From contig JAHELT010000035.1 of NCBI GenBank assembly GCA_024644045.1, positions 1 through 35,729 of the forward strand: a stretch of DNA of 35,729 bases, written 5' to 3'. Made by a program: the position numbers and the translations under genes. Shown piece by piece: positions 29,172-35,729 of the stretch. The notes below the pieces were generated by a model that saw nothing but the letters and a program-made list of their open reading frames with translations, did not search any database and was not told the DNA's origin. Every line of letters begins with the position of its first letter. Positions within the stretch are counted from its first letter, which is position 1. This DNA is from Chromatiales bacterium. Lineage in GTDB: Bacteria; Pseudomonadota; Gammaproteobacteria; JAHELT01.

Positions 29172-30080
29172 ATGCAACCGCGCGCCCGCCGATCCCACGC
29201 TGCTGCCCCCGCCATCGACCGGGTGGAGTGGCCGACCGTCTGCGTGGCGCTGGCGATCTACCTTGGACTGGGGCTGCTCACCTGGTTTCACGCATCCATC
29301 CCGGTCTGGCTGCTGCCGCTGCTCGGCGGGTACTTCGTCTGCTGGCATGGTTCGCTGCAACACGAGGTCGTGCATGGCCACCCCACGCCCTGGACACAGC
29401 TCAATCGAGCGATGGTGGCGCTGCCGGTGGCGCTGTGGATGCCGTTCTCGCGCTACCGCGAAACCCACCTCGCGCATCACCGTACCGAAGCGATCACCGC
29501 GCCCGGGTGCGACCCGGAATCATTCTACTGCACGCGCGCGCAGTGGCATGCCATGCCGCGCCTGCGCCGGATACTGCTCAGCGCCAATAACACGCTGATC
29601 GGCCGCCTGACCCTGGGCCCGCTGCTCACCATCGCCAGCTTCCTGCGCAGTGAATGGAAGACGCTGGGCGAACCGGGCCGTAAGGCGGTCTGGCTGCGTC
29701 ACTGCGCCGGCGTGACCATCGTGCTCTGCTGGGTGACGCTGGTATGCGGGATGCCGCTTTGGCTGTACCTGCTCGCCTTCGCCTGGCCCGGCTTGAGCCT
29801 GACGCTGCTGCGTTCGTTCCACGAACACCAGCCCGCCGCCATTGCGGCGGATCGCACCAACAGCCTGCGCGCACCGCTGTGGCTGCGCCTGCTGTACCTC
29901 AACAACAATTACCATGGCGCTCATCACCGGCGACCGGATCTGTCCTGGTACGAGCTGCCGCGGCTGCACGGGAACCGCCGCTGGGATGGCAGCTATGCGC
30001 AGCTGTTTGCACATTTCTGGCAGCGCAAGGACTCGCCGGCCCACCCGCTGGGGGACTGTCCCACTTCCACGACTATGTGA
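29172..30080 (+). CDS. Fatty acid desaturase family protein
   Basis: Integral membrane di-iron enzyme that introduces double bonds or hydroxyls into lipid-like chains. All three histidine boxes are present: HEVVHGH (H64-H70), HLAHH (H99-H103) and HGAHH (H248-H252). There are about four to five membrane helices. FHEHQ (217-221) adds further histidines. The 302 residues are short for acyl-CoA desaturases and closer to the compact beta-carotene-hydroxylase/FA-desaturase group; substrate is unknown. The final dozen codons (GDCPTSTTM region) run through a GGGGACTGTCCC repeat, so the C-terminus may have been altered by repeat insertion. It is divergent from the XRE regulator. Confidence 0.9.
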   Translation: MQPRARRSHAAAPAIDRVEWPTVCVALAIYLGLGLLTWFHASIPVWLLPLLGGYFVCWHGSLQHEVVHGHPTPWTQLNRAMVALPVALWMPFSRYRETHLAHHRTEAITAPGCDPESFYCTRAQWHAMPRLRRILLSANNTLIGRLTLGPLLTIASFLRSEWKTLGEPGRKAVWLRHCAGVTIVLCWVTLVCGMPLWLYLLAFAWPGLSLTLLRSFHEHQPAAIAADRTNSLRAPLWLRLLYLNNNYHGAHHRRPDLSWYELPRLHGNRRWDGSYAQLFAHFWQRKDSPAHPLGDCPTSTTM

Positions 30081-30145
30081 GATCGATGCGCGCCGCGCCG
30101 GCAACCGGGCGATTAACCGGGTTGCGGCCAGCGGGGACTGTCCCC
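30051..30145. repeat. Pair of GGGGACTGTCCC palindromes (REP-like)
   Basis: GGGGACTGTCCC occurs at 30051-30062 (inside the desaturase 3' end) and again as GGGGACTGTCCCC at 30133-30145, both followed by a similar [CA]TTTC/CTTCC tail. Between them a second imperfect palindrome, GGCAACCGGG...CCGGGTTGC (about 30100-30125), lies at the middle. This spacing is like a REP doublet. No transposase is seen in the window. Confidence 0.6.
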
Positions 30146-30188
30146 ATTTCTCCGAACGGGTCGATTACTGTTTGTCCGCTTCGCGGCC

Positions 30189-30317
30189 ACCCCCTCATCC
30201 CAACCCTTCTCCCGCGCGGGAGAAGGGCGTTCTTTCCCTCTCCCCTGGGGAGAGGGATCAAGGGTGAGGGAAATCGGGGGAGGCGCCCCAACGGGGAGAG
30301 GCGCAGGGGTGAGGGGT
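30189..30317. repeat. Dispersed palindromic repeat, copy B
   Basis: In the convergent gap between the desaturase and the MttB-family gene. Block CCCCTCATCCCAACCCTTCT with a following CCCGCGCGGGAG (30191-30222) and block CCCTCTCCCCTGGGGAGAGG to 30270 repeat those of copy A (11887-12030) in inverted orientation, the second at 34 of 35 positions. A degenerate further unit (GGGGAGAGGCGCAGGGGTGAGGGG) ends near 30315. No gene is present in 30081-30368. Confidence 0.75.
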
Positions 30318-30368
30318 CTTGCGAGACTTGCTTTCCGTTTTATCTCGACCTCGCGCGCGCCGGCAAGT

Positions 30369-31916
30369 CTAGAAATCCGTCGCCACGCCGCCTTCGGCGA
30401 TGCGTTTCGCAACGAATTCGTCCAGCGCCTCACGCACGCCGGCGTCGAGCGGCGGCGGCTGGTACTCGTCGAGCAGCTGGCGATAGATCGCGTGCGTGCG
30501 CTCCACGGCGGTGGGGCTCCCGGCCTCCCGCCAGCTCTCGAAGTTACGCCAGTCGGAAACCAGCGGCGCATAGAAGGCTGTCTTGTAGCGAGCCTGCGTG
30601 TGCGCGGCGCCGAAGTAGTGCCCGCCCGGCCCGGCCTCGGCGATCGCATCCATCGCCAGCGTGCCTTCGTCGACGATCGGCGGGCGCAGATACTCGCTCA
30701 TCATCTGCAGCAGGTCCGCGTCCAGCACCGCTTTCTCGAACGAGGCGCACAAGCCACCCTCCATCCAGCCTGCGGCGTGCATCACCATGTTGGCGCCGCC
30801 CAGCAGCGCACCCCACAGCGACATCATCGACTCGTAGGCCGCCTGAGCATCCAGCGCGTTGGCGGCATTCACGTTGGAGGAGCGGAACGGCAGACCGTAG
30901 CGTCGCGCCAGCTGCCCGCTGATCTGCGCGGCCTGTGTGTATTCGGGCGTGCCGAAGGCAGGTGCGCCGGATTTCATGTCCACATTCGAGGTAAACCCGC
31001 CGTACACAACCGGCGCCCCGGGGCGCACCAGCTGTGTTAAAACGATACCTGCAAGGGCCTCTGCGTTTTGTTGCGCCAGTGCGCCCGCCAGGGTCACCGG
31101 GGCCATGGCGCCGGCCAGCGTGAACGGTGTCACCACCACGACCTGGTTGTGCCGCGCCATCTCGATGATGCCGTGCAGCATCGGGATGTCGAGCCGTAAC
31201 GGCGAGTTGGAGTTGATGATGGTGAACAGGCTCGGCTGCTCGGCGAGCTGCTCGTAGCTCACGCCCCGCGCGATGCGCACGATCTCCAGCGCATCGAGGT
31301 TGCGGTCGCGCCCAAGTGAGTAGGCATGGAAGACTTTGTCGGTGAGCGTCACACAATCGCGCAGGCATTCGAGGTGGCGCACAGAGGCGTGTATGTCGAC
31401 CGGTTCAACCGGGTAACCGCCCTGCATGTGCACGGCATTCAGAATCTGCGAGAGCCGCAGCAGGTCGCGAAAATCTTTCTGATTACCCGTGCGCCGGCCG
31501 CCGGCAAGATCGCTTACATTAGGCGCGCTGGCCACCATGCAAAATGCGATCGCGTTGCCGCCCATACGCACGTTGTGCTCGGGATTACGCGCGTGCAGAG
31601 TGAATTCACGCGGGGCCTTGGCGATTGTTTCCTGCACCAGCCCGCGGTCGAGTTGCACGCGCAACCCGTCATCGCCGACGGTGGCACCCGCGCGCCGGTA
31701 AATGTCTCGTGCCTCATCAAGCAGGATTTCAATGCCGAACTGCTCGAGAATCTGCAGGGAACCGAGATGTATGCGTTCGAGCTGCTCGGCATCGAGGATT
31801 TCGATCGGCCGGTAGACAAGGTTCGGTTGCCGCCACGGCGGTTGGCTCAATGCCTGGCCGCCGCGCCCCTTCGCCCGCGCGGTGCGCCCGCGCCGTCTGG
31901 GTGGATCGTCACTCAT
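30369..31916 (-). CDS. Trimethylamine methyltransferase (MttB) family protein, non-pyrrolysine type
   Basis: Member of the MttB superfamily, which moves a methyl group from a quaternary or tertiary amine to a cobalamin-bearing partner protein. The 515-residue frame is uninterrupted: no in-frame TAG occurs near residues 320-355 where true MttB has pyrrolysine. It thus belongs with homologues acting on quaternary amines such as glycine betaine (MtgB). Conserved stretches include NVSDLAGGRRTGNQKDF (133-149), GGYPVEPVDI, FTIINSNSPLRLD (231-243) and GGFTSNVDMKSGAPAFGTPE (306-325). The ATG at 31916 gives a basic, disordered N-terminus of about 30 residues. No corrinoid protein gene is in view. It is divergent from the ABC importer. 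Confidence 0.9.
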   Translation of the reverse strand: MSDDPPRRRGRTARAKGRGGQALSQPPWRQPNLVYRPIEILDAEQLERIHLGSLQILEQFGIEILLDEARDIYRRAGATVGDDGLRVQLDRGLVQETIAKAPREFTLHARNPEHNVRMGGNAIAFCMVASAPNVSDLAGGRRTGNQKDFRDLLRLSQILNAVHMQGGYPVEPVDIHASVRHLECLRDCVTLTDKVFHAYSLGRDRNLDALEIVRIARGVSYEQLAEQPSLFTIINSNSPLRLDIPMLHGIIEMARHNQVVVVTPFTLAGAMAPVTLAGALAQQNAEALAGIVLTQLVRPGAPVVYGGFTSNVDMKSGAPAFGTPEYTQAAQISGQLARRYGLPFRSSNVNAANALDAQAAYESMMSLWGALLGGANMVMHAAGWMEGGLCASFEKAVLDADLLQMMSEYLRPPIVDEGTLAMDAIAEAGPGGHYFGAAHTQARYKTAFYAPLVSDWRNFESWREAGSPTAVERTHAIYRQLLDEYQPPPLDAGVREALDEFVAKRIAEGGVATDF

Positions 31917-31971
31917 TGGAAGTTGTCCGGCACGGAGTGATGACAGCACCCGAACAATGTCGCGTGCGGAT

Positions 31972-32175
31972 TCAGGTGCCTACGAAACCACCTACAAACC
32001 GCTCCGCGAAACAATACGCCAGAGCGAGGTAGTCCGAGTTCGGCAGCGAAAAATAACGCACGAACTCCATGCGCGTGATGTGTCCCGCGACATAGCTGTC
32101 GAGAAAAAACTGACTCGCGGGATGCAATCGCTCGGGAAACTCGCATAACGCCTGAACAACGACCGTGGTATCCAT
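31972..32175 (-). CDS. Small hypothetical protein upstream of the MttB-family gene
   Basis: A 67-residue frame (MDTTVVVQALCEFPERLHP..., ending FAERFVGGFVGT) of protein-like composition, with amphipathic helical stretches and no low-complexity bias, starting at ATG 32175. It ends 55 nt before the MttB-family start on the same strand, so the two could be co-transcribed. No family is recognised. A weak AGG lies at usable distance before the ATG. It could also be chance, because no homologue can be checked here. Confidence 0.5.
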   Translation of the reverse strand: MDTTVVVQALCEFPERLHPASQFFLDSYVAGHITRMEFVRYFSLPNSDYLALAYCFAERFVGGFVGT

Positions 32176-32541
32176 ATGGAGATGACCTAACCCTGGTGCT
32201 ATGTCAGCCTGTCTTCAGGGGGAGCGGGCGGCAAGCGACCCTGTCCGCATCCAACATACCGCATTGACCGAAATCGAAACCGTGTCTCTTTAGACAGGAT
32301 TCCGCCCGGAATGTCAATGCAACGGCACGGGGCACCCGGCACCCATGAGGTCGGCGCCTGCCGCCCGATATCCGCCAAATGTGCCGCTTTTTGCCGCGAT
32401 TCCGGCCAATTCGGCGATTCCCCCCCGGTCCAGATCGGGCGATCGAGAAATCCGGGCCACTGTGTAAGTTGCTGGTACTGCGTGCCATAATGCCCGGCAT
32501 CAGTGAGATGCTGATATAAGATCAATCGAAGGAGGAGTTCA
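32176..32541 (+). promoter_or_regulatory. Promoter region of the ABC importer operon
   Basis: A 366-nt region without a convincing gene. Nearest to the importer are an extended -10-like box TGCCATAAT (32483-32491), then a small hairpin GCATC/GATGC (32497-32511), and TATAAG (32515-32520) as a second -10 candidate; no good TTGACA-like -35 is seen for either. A strong GAAGGAGGAG (32528-32537) serves the ATG at 32542. The upstream half holds short inverted stretches only. Confidence 0.4.
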
Positions 32542-34287
32542 ATGAAGCGTAAATATCTGGGTTCGGACAAGCGCTACATCCTAAAATCGGAAAAGGACTG
32601 GGCAGCCGAAACCCACGAATATCTACCCGAGCTGTGCGATCAATTGCATACAGCCGAAATCAACCGCCGCGATTTTCTGCGCCAGGCCTGTCTGCTGGGC
32701 ATGGCGGCACCCGTGGCCTACGGGCTGGCCGGTGCGCTGACCGGCAGGCCTTTCTTGCCGCAAGCGGCGGCCGCCACACCAAAGAAAGGCGGCGCCTTGC
32801 GCGTGTCGATGCGCGTGCAGGAAATGACCGACCCGGCCACCTTCAGCTGGACGGAACCAGCCAACGTGTCCCGCTTCATGGTCGAGTACCTGACCCGCAC
32901 CCAAGCCGATAACACCACGGTGCCTTACCTGGCCGAGAGCTGGGAAGCATCGGACGATCTGAAACACTGGGTATTCAAACTGCGCAAGGGCATAACCTGG
33001 TCGAACGGCGATGAGTTCACCTCAGAGGACGTTGCCCATAACGTCAACCGCTGGCTGGACCAGGATACGGGTTCTTCCAACCTCGGCCTGTTTGGCGCGA
33101 TGGTCGAAGAATTCGACACCGGCAAGAAGAAAGACGGCAATCCCGTTATGGGCAAGCGCGGTATTGCCGGTGCAGTCGAGGTGATCGACAAACACACGAT
33201 CAAGTTCAACCTGAGAAACCCGTCGCTGGCAATGCCGGAGAACTTCTACAACTACCCGGCCGCCATCGTACACCGCGGATTCGGCAAGGATTACAAGAAC
33301 GATCTTTCTGCCAACCCGATCGGCACCGGTCCGTTCTCGCTGGCCGATTTTGCGATCGGCGAAAAGGCTATCCTGAAGAAAACACGCGACTGGTGGGCCG
33401 GCGATTTCTACCTCGATGAAATCCAGTACTTCGACCACGGCGAAGACACCAATGCCCATGTCGCGGCGCTGGTGTCTAAGCAGGTCGATATGATATTCCG
33501 CCTGCCCAACCAGTCGATCGAGACAATCAAACGCGTACCGCATCTGGAACTGCATCCTGTAACTACGGCGCAGACCGCGGTGATGCGTTTTCGTACCTCG
33601 GAAAAACCCTTCGACAACAAAAAGCTGCGCCAGGCAGTCGCCGCGTGCATGGATCATGACGAGATCCTCAAGGTGGCGTTCCGCGGCGCCGGCGTGATCG
33701 CCGAAAACCATCACGTATCTCCGATCCATCCCGAGTACGCGAAGCTGCCGCCGCTCAAGCGCGACGTCGAAAAGGCCAAGGCGCTGCTCAAGGAAGCCGG
33801 TTACGCCAACGGGATCGCACTAGAAATCGCCAACGGCGATACCGAAGGACCGTGGATGACCGACGCCTGCGCCGTGTTCAAACAGCAGTGCGAACCGGCC
33901 GGTATCACTGTGAACATCAACAAAATGCCCACCAACCAGTACTGGGAGGTCTGGGACAAGGCGCCCTGGGGTTACACCGCCTGGACACACCGTGCGCTCG
34001 GTACCATGGTGCTGGGACTTGCCTACCGCAAGGGCGTACCATGGAACGAATGCGCTTACGACAACCCGGCGTTCGACATGGCCCTGGACGAAGCCGAAGC
34101 GACTTTGGACGTCAACGAGCGCCGAAAGAAGATCGCGGTTTGCCAGAAAATCATTCAGGACGACGCCATCATCCCGCAACCGTTCTGGCGCACGGTCTAC
34201 AAGGCCTCATCCAAACGGGTTAAGGGCCATAACACACACCCGACGCTCTATCATCAATTCCAAAATGTGTGGTTAGACGACGCTTAA
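32542..34287 (+). CDS. ABC transporter substrate-binding protein, family 5 (peptide/nickel type)
   Basis: Periplasmic solute-binding protein that delivers its ligand to the permease pair encoded downstream. The 581 residues begin with an unusual ~40-residue hydrophilic extension, then a twin-arginine-like signal NRRDFLRQACLLGMAAP (R42, R43) with a hydrophobic core and a cleavage region near AAAATPKKGG. The mature part is a typical SBP_bac_5: YLAESWEASDDLKHWVFKLR, GTGPFSLADFAIGE and RQAVAACMDHDEIL. Family members bind peptides, but also opines, sugars, metals or quaternary amines. The ligand here is open; the neighbouring MttB-family gene hints at a methylated amine (inference). Base composition is visibly less GC-rich than in the genes to the left. 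Confidence 0.93.
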   Translation: MKRKYLGSDKRYILKSEKDWAAETHEYLPELCDQLHTAEINRRDFLRQACLLGMAAPVAYGLAGALTGRPFLPQAAAATPKKGGALRVSMRVQEMTDPATFSWTEPANVSRFMVEYLTRTQADNTTVPYLAESWEASDDLKHWVFKLRKGITWSNGDEFTSEDVAHNVNRWLDQDTGSSNLGLFGAMVEEFDTGKKKDGNPVMGKRGIAGAVEVIDKHTIKFNLRNPSLAMPENFYNYPAAIVHRGFGKDYKNDLSANPIGTGPFSLADFAIGEKAILKKTRDWWAGDFYLDEIQYFDHGEDTNAHVAALVSKQVDMIFRLPNQSIETIKRVPHLELHPVTTAQTAVMRFRTSEKPFDNKKLRQAVAACMDHDEILKVAFRGAGVIAENHHVSPIHPEYAKLPPLKRDVEKAKALLKEAGYANGIALEIANGDTEGPWMTDACAVFKQQCEPAGITVNINKMPTNQYWEVWDKAPWGYTAWTHRALGTMVLGLAYRKGVPWNECAYDNPAFDMALDEAEATLDVNERRKKIAVCQKIIQDDAIIPQPFWRTVYKASSKRVKGHNTHPTLYHQFQNVWLDDA

Positions 34288-34294
34288 GCGGAAA

Positions 34295-34331
34295 GGACCG
34301 CCGTGGGGACCTCTGTCCCCGCGGTGGCTCC
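34295..34331 (+). terminator. Hairpin between binding-protein and permease genes
   Basis: GGACCGCCGTGGGGAC (34295-34310) pairs imperfectly with GTCCCCGCGGTGGCTCC (34315-34331) around a 4-nt loop, then CTTTAGAATAATT follows. With only a few Ts, it looks like a partial terminator or 3' stability hairpin. Such hairpins let the binding protein be made in excess over the permeases (known for many ABC operons; inference here). Confidence 0.6.
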
Positions 34332-34438
34332 TTTAGAATAATTAAGATCTGACCGCCGGCGATCGAGGCGTTCAATGCGCTCAACGGGATTTGAGCCAGG
34401 CTCTAGAGAACGCACGCGGCGGAGAGGAGGAGGAGGCA

Positions 34439-35371
34439 ATGCTCAGAGTAATCGGCACACGGTTGGGCGTGATGGTGCTCATCATGCTGACCGTCAGCGT
34501 GCTGCTGTTTGTGATGAACGAGGGCGATCCGCGGCTTGTTGCGCGCAGCGTTCTCGGCCCCTACGCACAGGACGAACAACTGGACGCCTGGGTCGAACAG
34601 AACGGCTACGACAAACCGATGGCGGTGCGCTATCTCAACTGGGTAGGCCGTATCTTCGCCGGCGATCTGGGCGAATCGATTATATACAAGCAGCCGGTCA
34701 ACAACATTTTCTGGAAGCGGCTGGGTAATACCGGCATCCTGGCCGGCATCACGTTTGCCATCATGGTGGTGGTTTCGCTGGCGCTCGGGGTGCTGGCCGG
34801 CATGAAGGAGGGCTCGGCGCGCGACCGCTTCATCTCGTTCATCTCGATATTCACGACTTCGATCCCGGAATACGCCAGCGCCGTAATACTGTCCGGAATC
34901 TTCGTTTTCTGGCTGGCCTGGCTGCCGGGCACAAGTGCCATGTCCGGCGGTTTTAACGCCGTCGAACTGGTGCTGCCGGTGGCGGTGCTTACGCTCTACG
35001 GATTTGGCTACGTGGCGCGCATGACGCGTGCGTCCATGGCCGAAGTCATGATGTCGAACTACATTCGCACCGCCGTGCTCAAGGGACTCCCCTACTGGCG
35101 TGTGATCATGAAACACGCGCTGCGCAACGCATTGATCGCACCCTTCACGGTCATCATGTTGCAGTTCAACTGGCTGCTCTCGGGCGTAGTGGTGACGGAA
35201 TTTGCGTTCGGTTACAAAGGTTTCGGTGCACTGCTCCTGGAGGCCGCCCTGCGCAGGGATATTTTCGTGATCGAAGCGTGCGGGATCGTCGCGGTATTCG
35301 TTGCCGTCGGAACTCAGACCATCGGCGATCTGGTGTACACGTACCTGAACCCGCGCATTCGCTTCAGTTAG
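34439..35371 (+). CDS. ABC transporter permease, DppB/OppB type
   Basis: Inner-membrane permease subunit of the importer. The 310-residue protein has the DppB-type N-terminus (MLRVIGTRLGVMVLIMLTVSVLLFVM), an extracytoplasmic loop (about 28-95) and five further helices. The EAA loop that contacts the ATPase lies at about 208-230 (RTAVLKGLPYWRVIMKHALRNA). The ATG at 34439 has a long GAGGAGGAGG purine tract upstream; the open frame from 34391 has no family similarity. The loop is shorter than in canonical DppB but the fold is standard. It follows the substrate-binding gene after a hairpin. Confidence 0.94.
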   Translation: MLRVIGTRLGVMVLIMLTVSVLLFVMNEGDPRLVARSVLGPYAQDEQLDAWVEQNGYDKPMAVRYLNWVGRIFAGDLGESIIYKQPVNNIFWKRLGNTGILAGITFAIMVVVSLALGVLAGMKEGSARDRFISFISIFTTSIPEYASAVILSGIFVFWLAWLPGTSAMSGGFNAVELVLPVAVLTLYGFGYVARMTRASMAEVMMSNYIRTAVLKGLPYWRVIMKHALRNALIAPFTVIMLQFNWLLSGVVVTEFAFGYKGFGALLLEAALRRDIFVIEACGIVAVFVAVGTQTIGDLVYTYLNPRIRFS

Positions 35372-35383
35372 GGAGCAAGAAAA

Positions 35384-35729
35384 ATGGCTATTGCAGAAAG
35401 TGCAAGGGAACAGATACCGACACCACCACCGGCGATCGTTCGCTGGCTGAGATCCATCGCCCTGTTGCGCGAGAGCTGGGTCGGCATGCTGGGCGGGGTC
35501 ATTGTATTACTGTTCGTATTAATGGCGATCTTCGCGCCGCTGATCGCACCCTTCGACCCCAACCAACCGATACTGCCGTTTGCCTTCCCTGGCGATGCGG
35601 CACCGGATGGCGGCACCTTTGTGCTGGGGACCGATCACCAGGGGCGCGATATCCTGTCGCGCATCATGTGGGGCGGGCAACGGGTGCTGTTTTACGCCAC
35701 GGCAGCCACCGTGTGTGCGTATGTCGTAG
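35384..35729 (+). CDS. ABC transporter permease, DppC/OppC type (partial, cut at window edge)
   Basis: Second permease subunit; the first 115 codons are in view and the frame runs off the window. The N-terminal cytoplasmic tail (MAIAESAREQIPTPPPAIVRW) is followed by a membrane helix (about 34-56), then FAPLIAPFDPNQP and the DppC signature LGTDHQGRDILSRIMWGGQR. GGGAGCAAG precedes the ATG, 12 nt after the DppB-like stop. The ATPase genes should follow beyond the window. Confidence 0.93.
   Translation, partial: MAIAESAREQIPTPPPAIVRWLRSIALLRESWVGMLGGVIVLLFVLMAIFAPLIAPFDPNQPILPFAFPGDAAPDGGTFVLGTDHQGRDILSRIMWGGQRVLFYATAATVCAYVV

Noticed and set aside
32199-32570. 123-codon minus-strand frame in the importer promoter region
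   Set aside because: It overlaps the strong ribosome-binding site and start of the binding-protein gene and has no family features.

Overview
The window looks like chromosomal DNA from a GC-rich gammaproteobacterium. The gene order def-fmt-rsmB divergent from a LysM gene-dprA-topA-tsaC-hemF...aroE is the arrangement known from Pseudomonas and Chromatiales-type genomes. The non-zinc type HemB, the two-domain hydrolase/OsmC protein and the M16C peptidase fit the same group. Genus cannot be read from the sequence alone. The MttB-family methyltransferase beside a peptide-type ABC importer would suit a marine or halophilic life style; that is inference.

Layout. (1) 22-2785, minus: rsmB, fmt and def, overlapping by 4 nt at each junction. 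(2) 3031-9948, plus: LysM lipoprotein, dprA, topA, tsaC and hemF. A 265-bp MITE-like element sits exactly between topA and tsaC. (3) hemB (minus) converges with hemF and diverges from aroE; a perfect inverted repeat carrying two consensus TATAAT boxes lies between hemB and aroE. (4) 12066-19187, minus: a tight run read as mscS-like channel, hydrolase/OsmC, M23 peptidase, Trm112 protein, yidD, thrS, a thioredoxin-fold protein and a glycosyltransferase. (5) 19448-28113: EamA transporter, M16C peptidase, a second-type lon, a CRP-family regulator, a small zinc-ribbon protein with a clear terminator, and a PDZ protein. (6) 28117-30080: an XRE regulator divergent from a fatty acid desaturase across a putative operator. 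(7) 30369-35729: a non-pyrrolysine MttB-family methyltransferase and a small upstream ORF (minus), divergent from an ABC importer operon (binding protein, DppB-like and DppC-like permeases; the last is cut by the window edge). By eye, the importer genes have lower GC than the rest.

Regions 1-5 are mostly core functions: translation initiation and tRNA/rRNA modification, DNA topology and uptake, haem and shikimate synthesis, envelope maintenance and proteolysis. The accessory interest lies in the dispersed repeats (8126-8390, 11887-12030, 30051-30317), the symmetric hemB/aroE promoter, the XRE/desaturase pair and the MttB/ABC locus. No rRNA, tRNA, CRISPR array or complete insertion sequence was seen.
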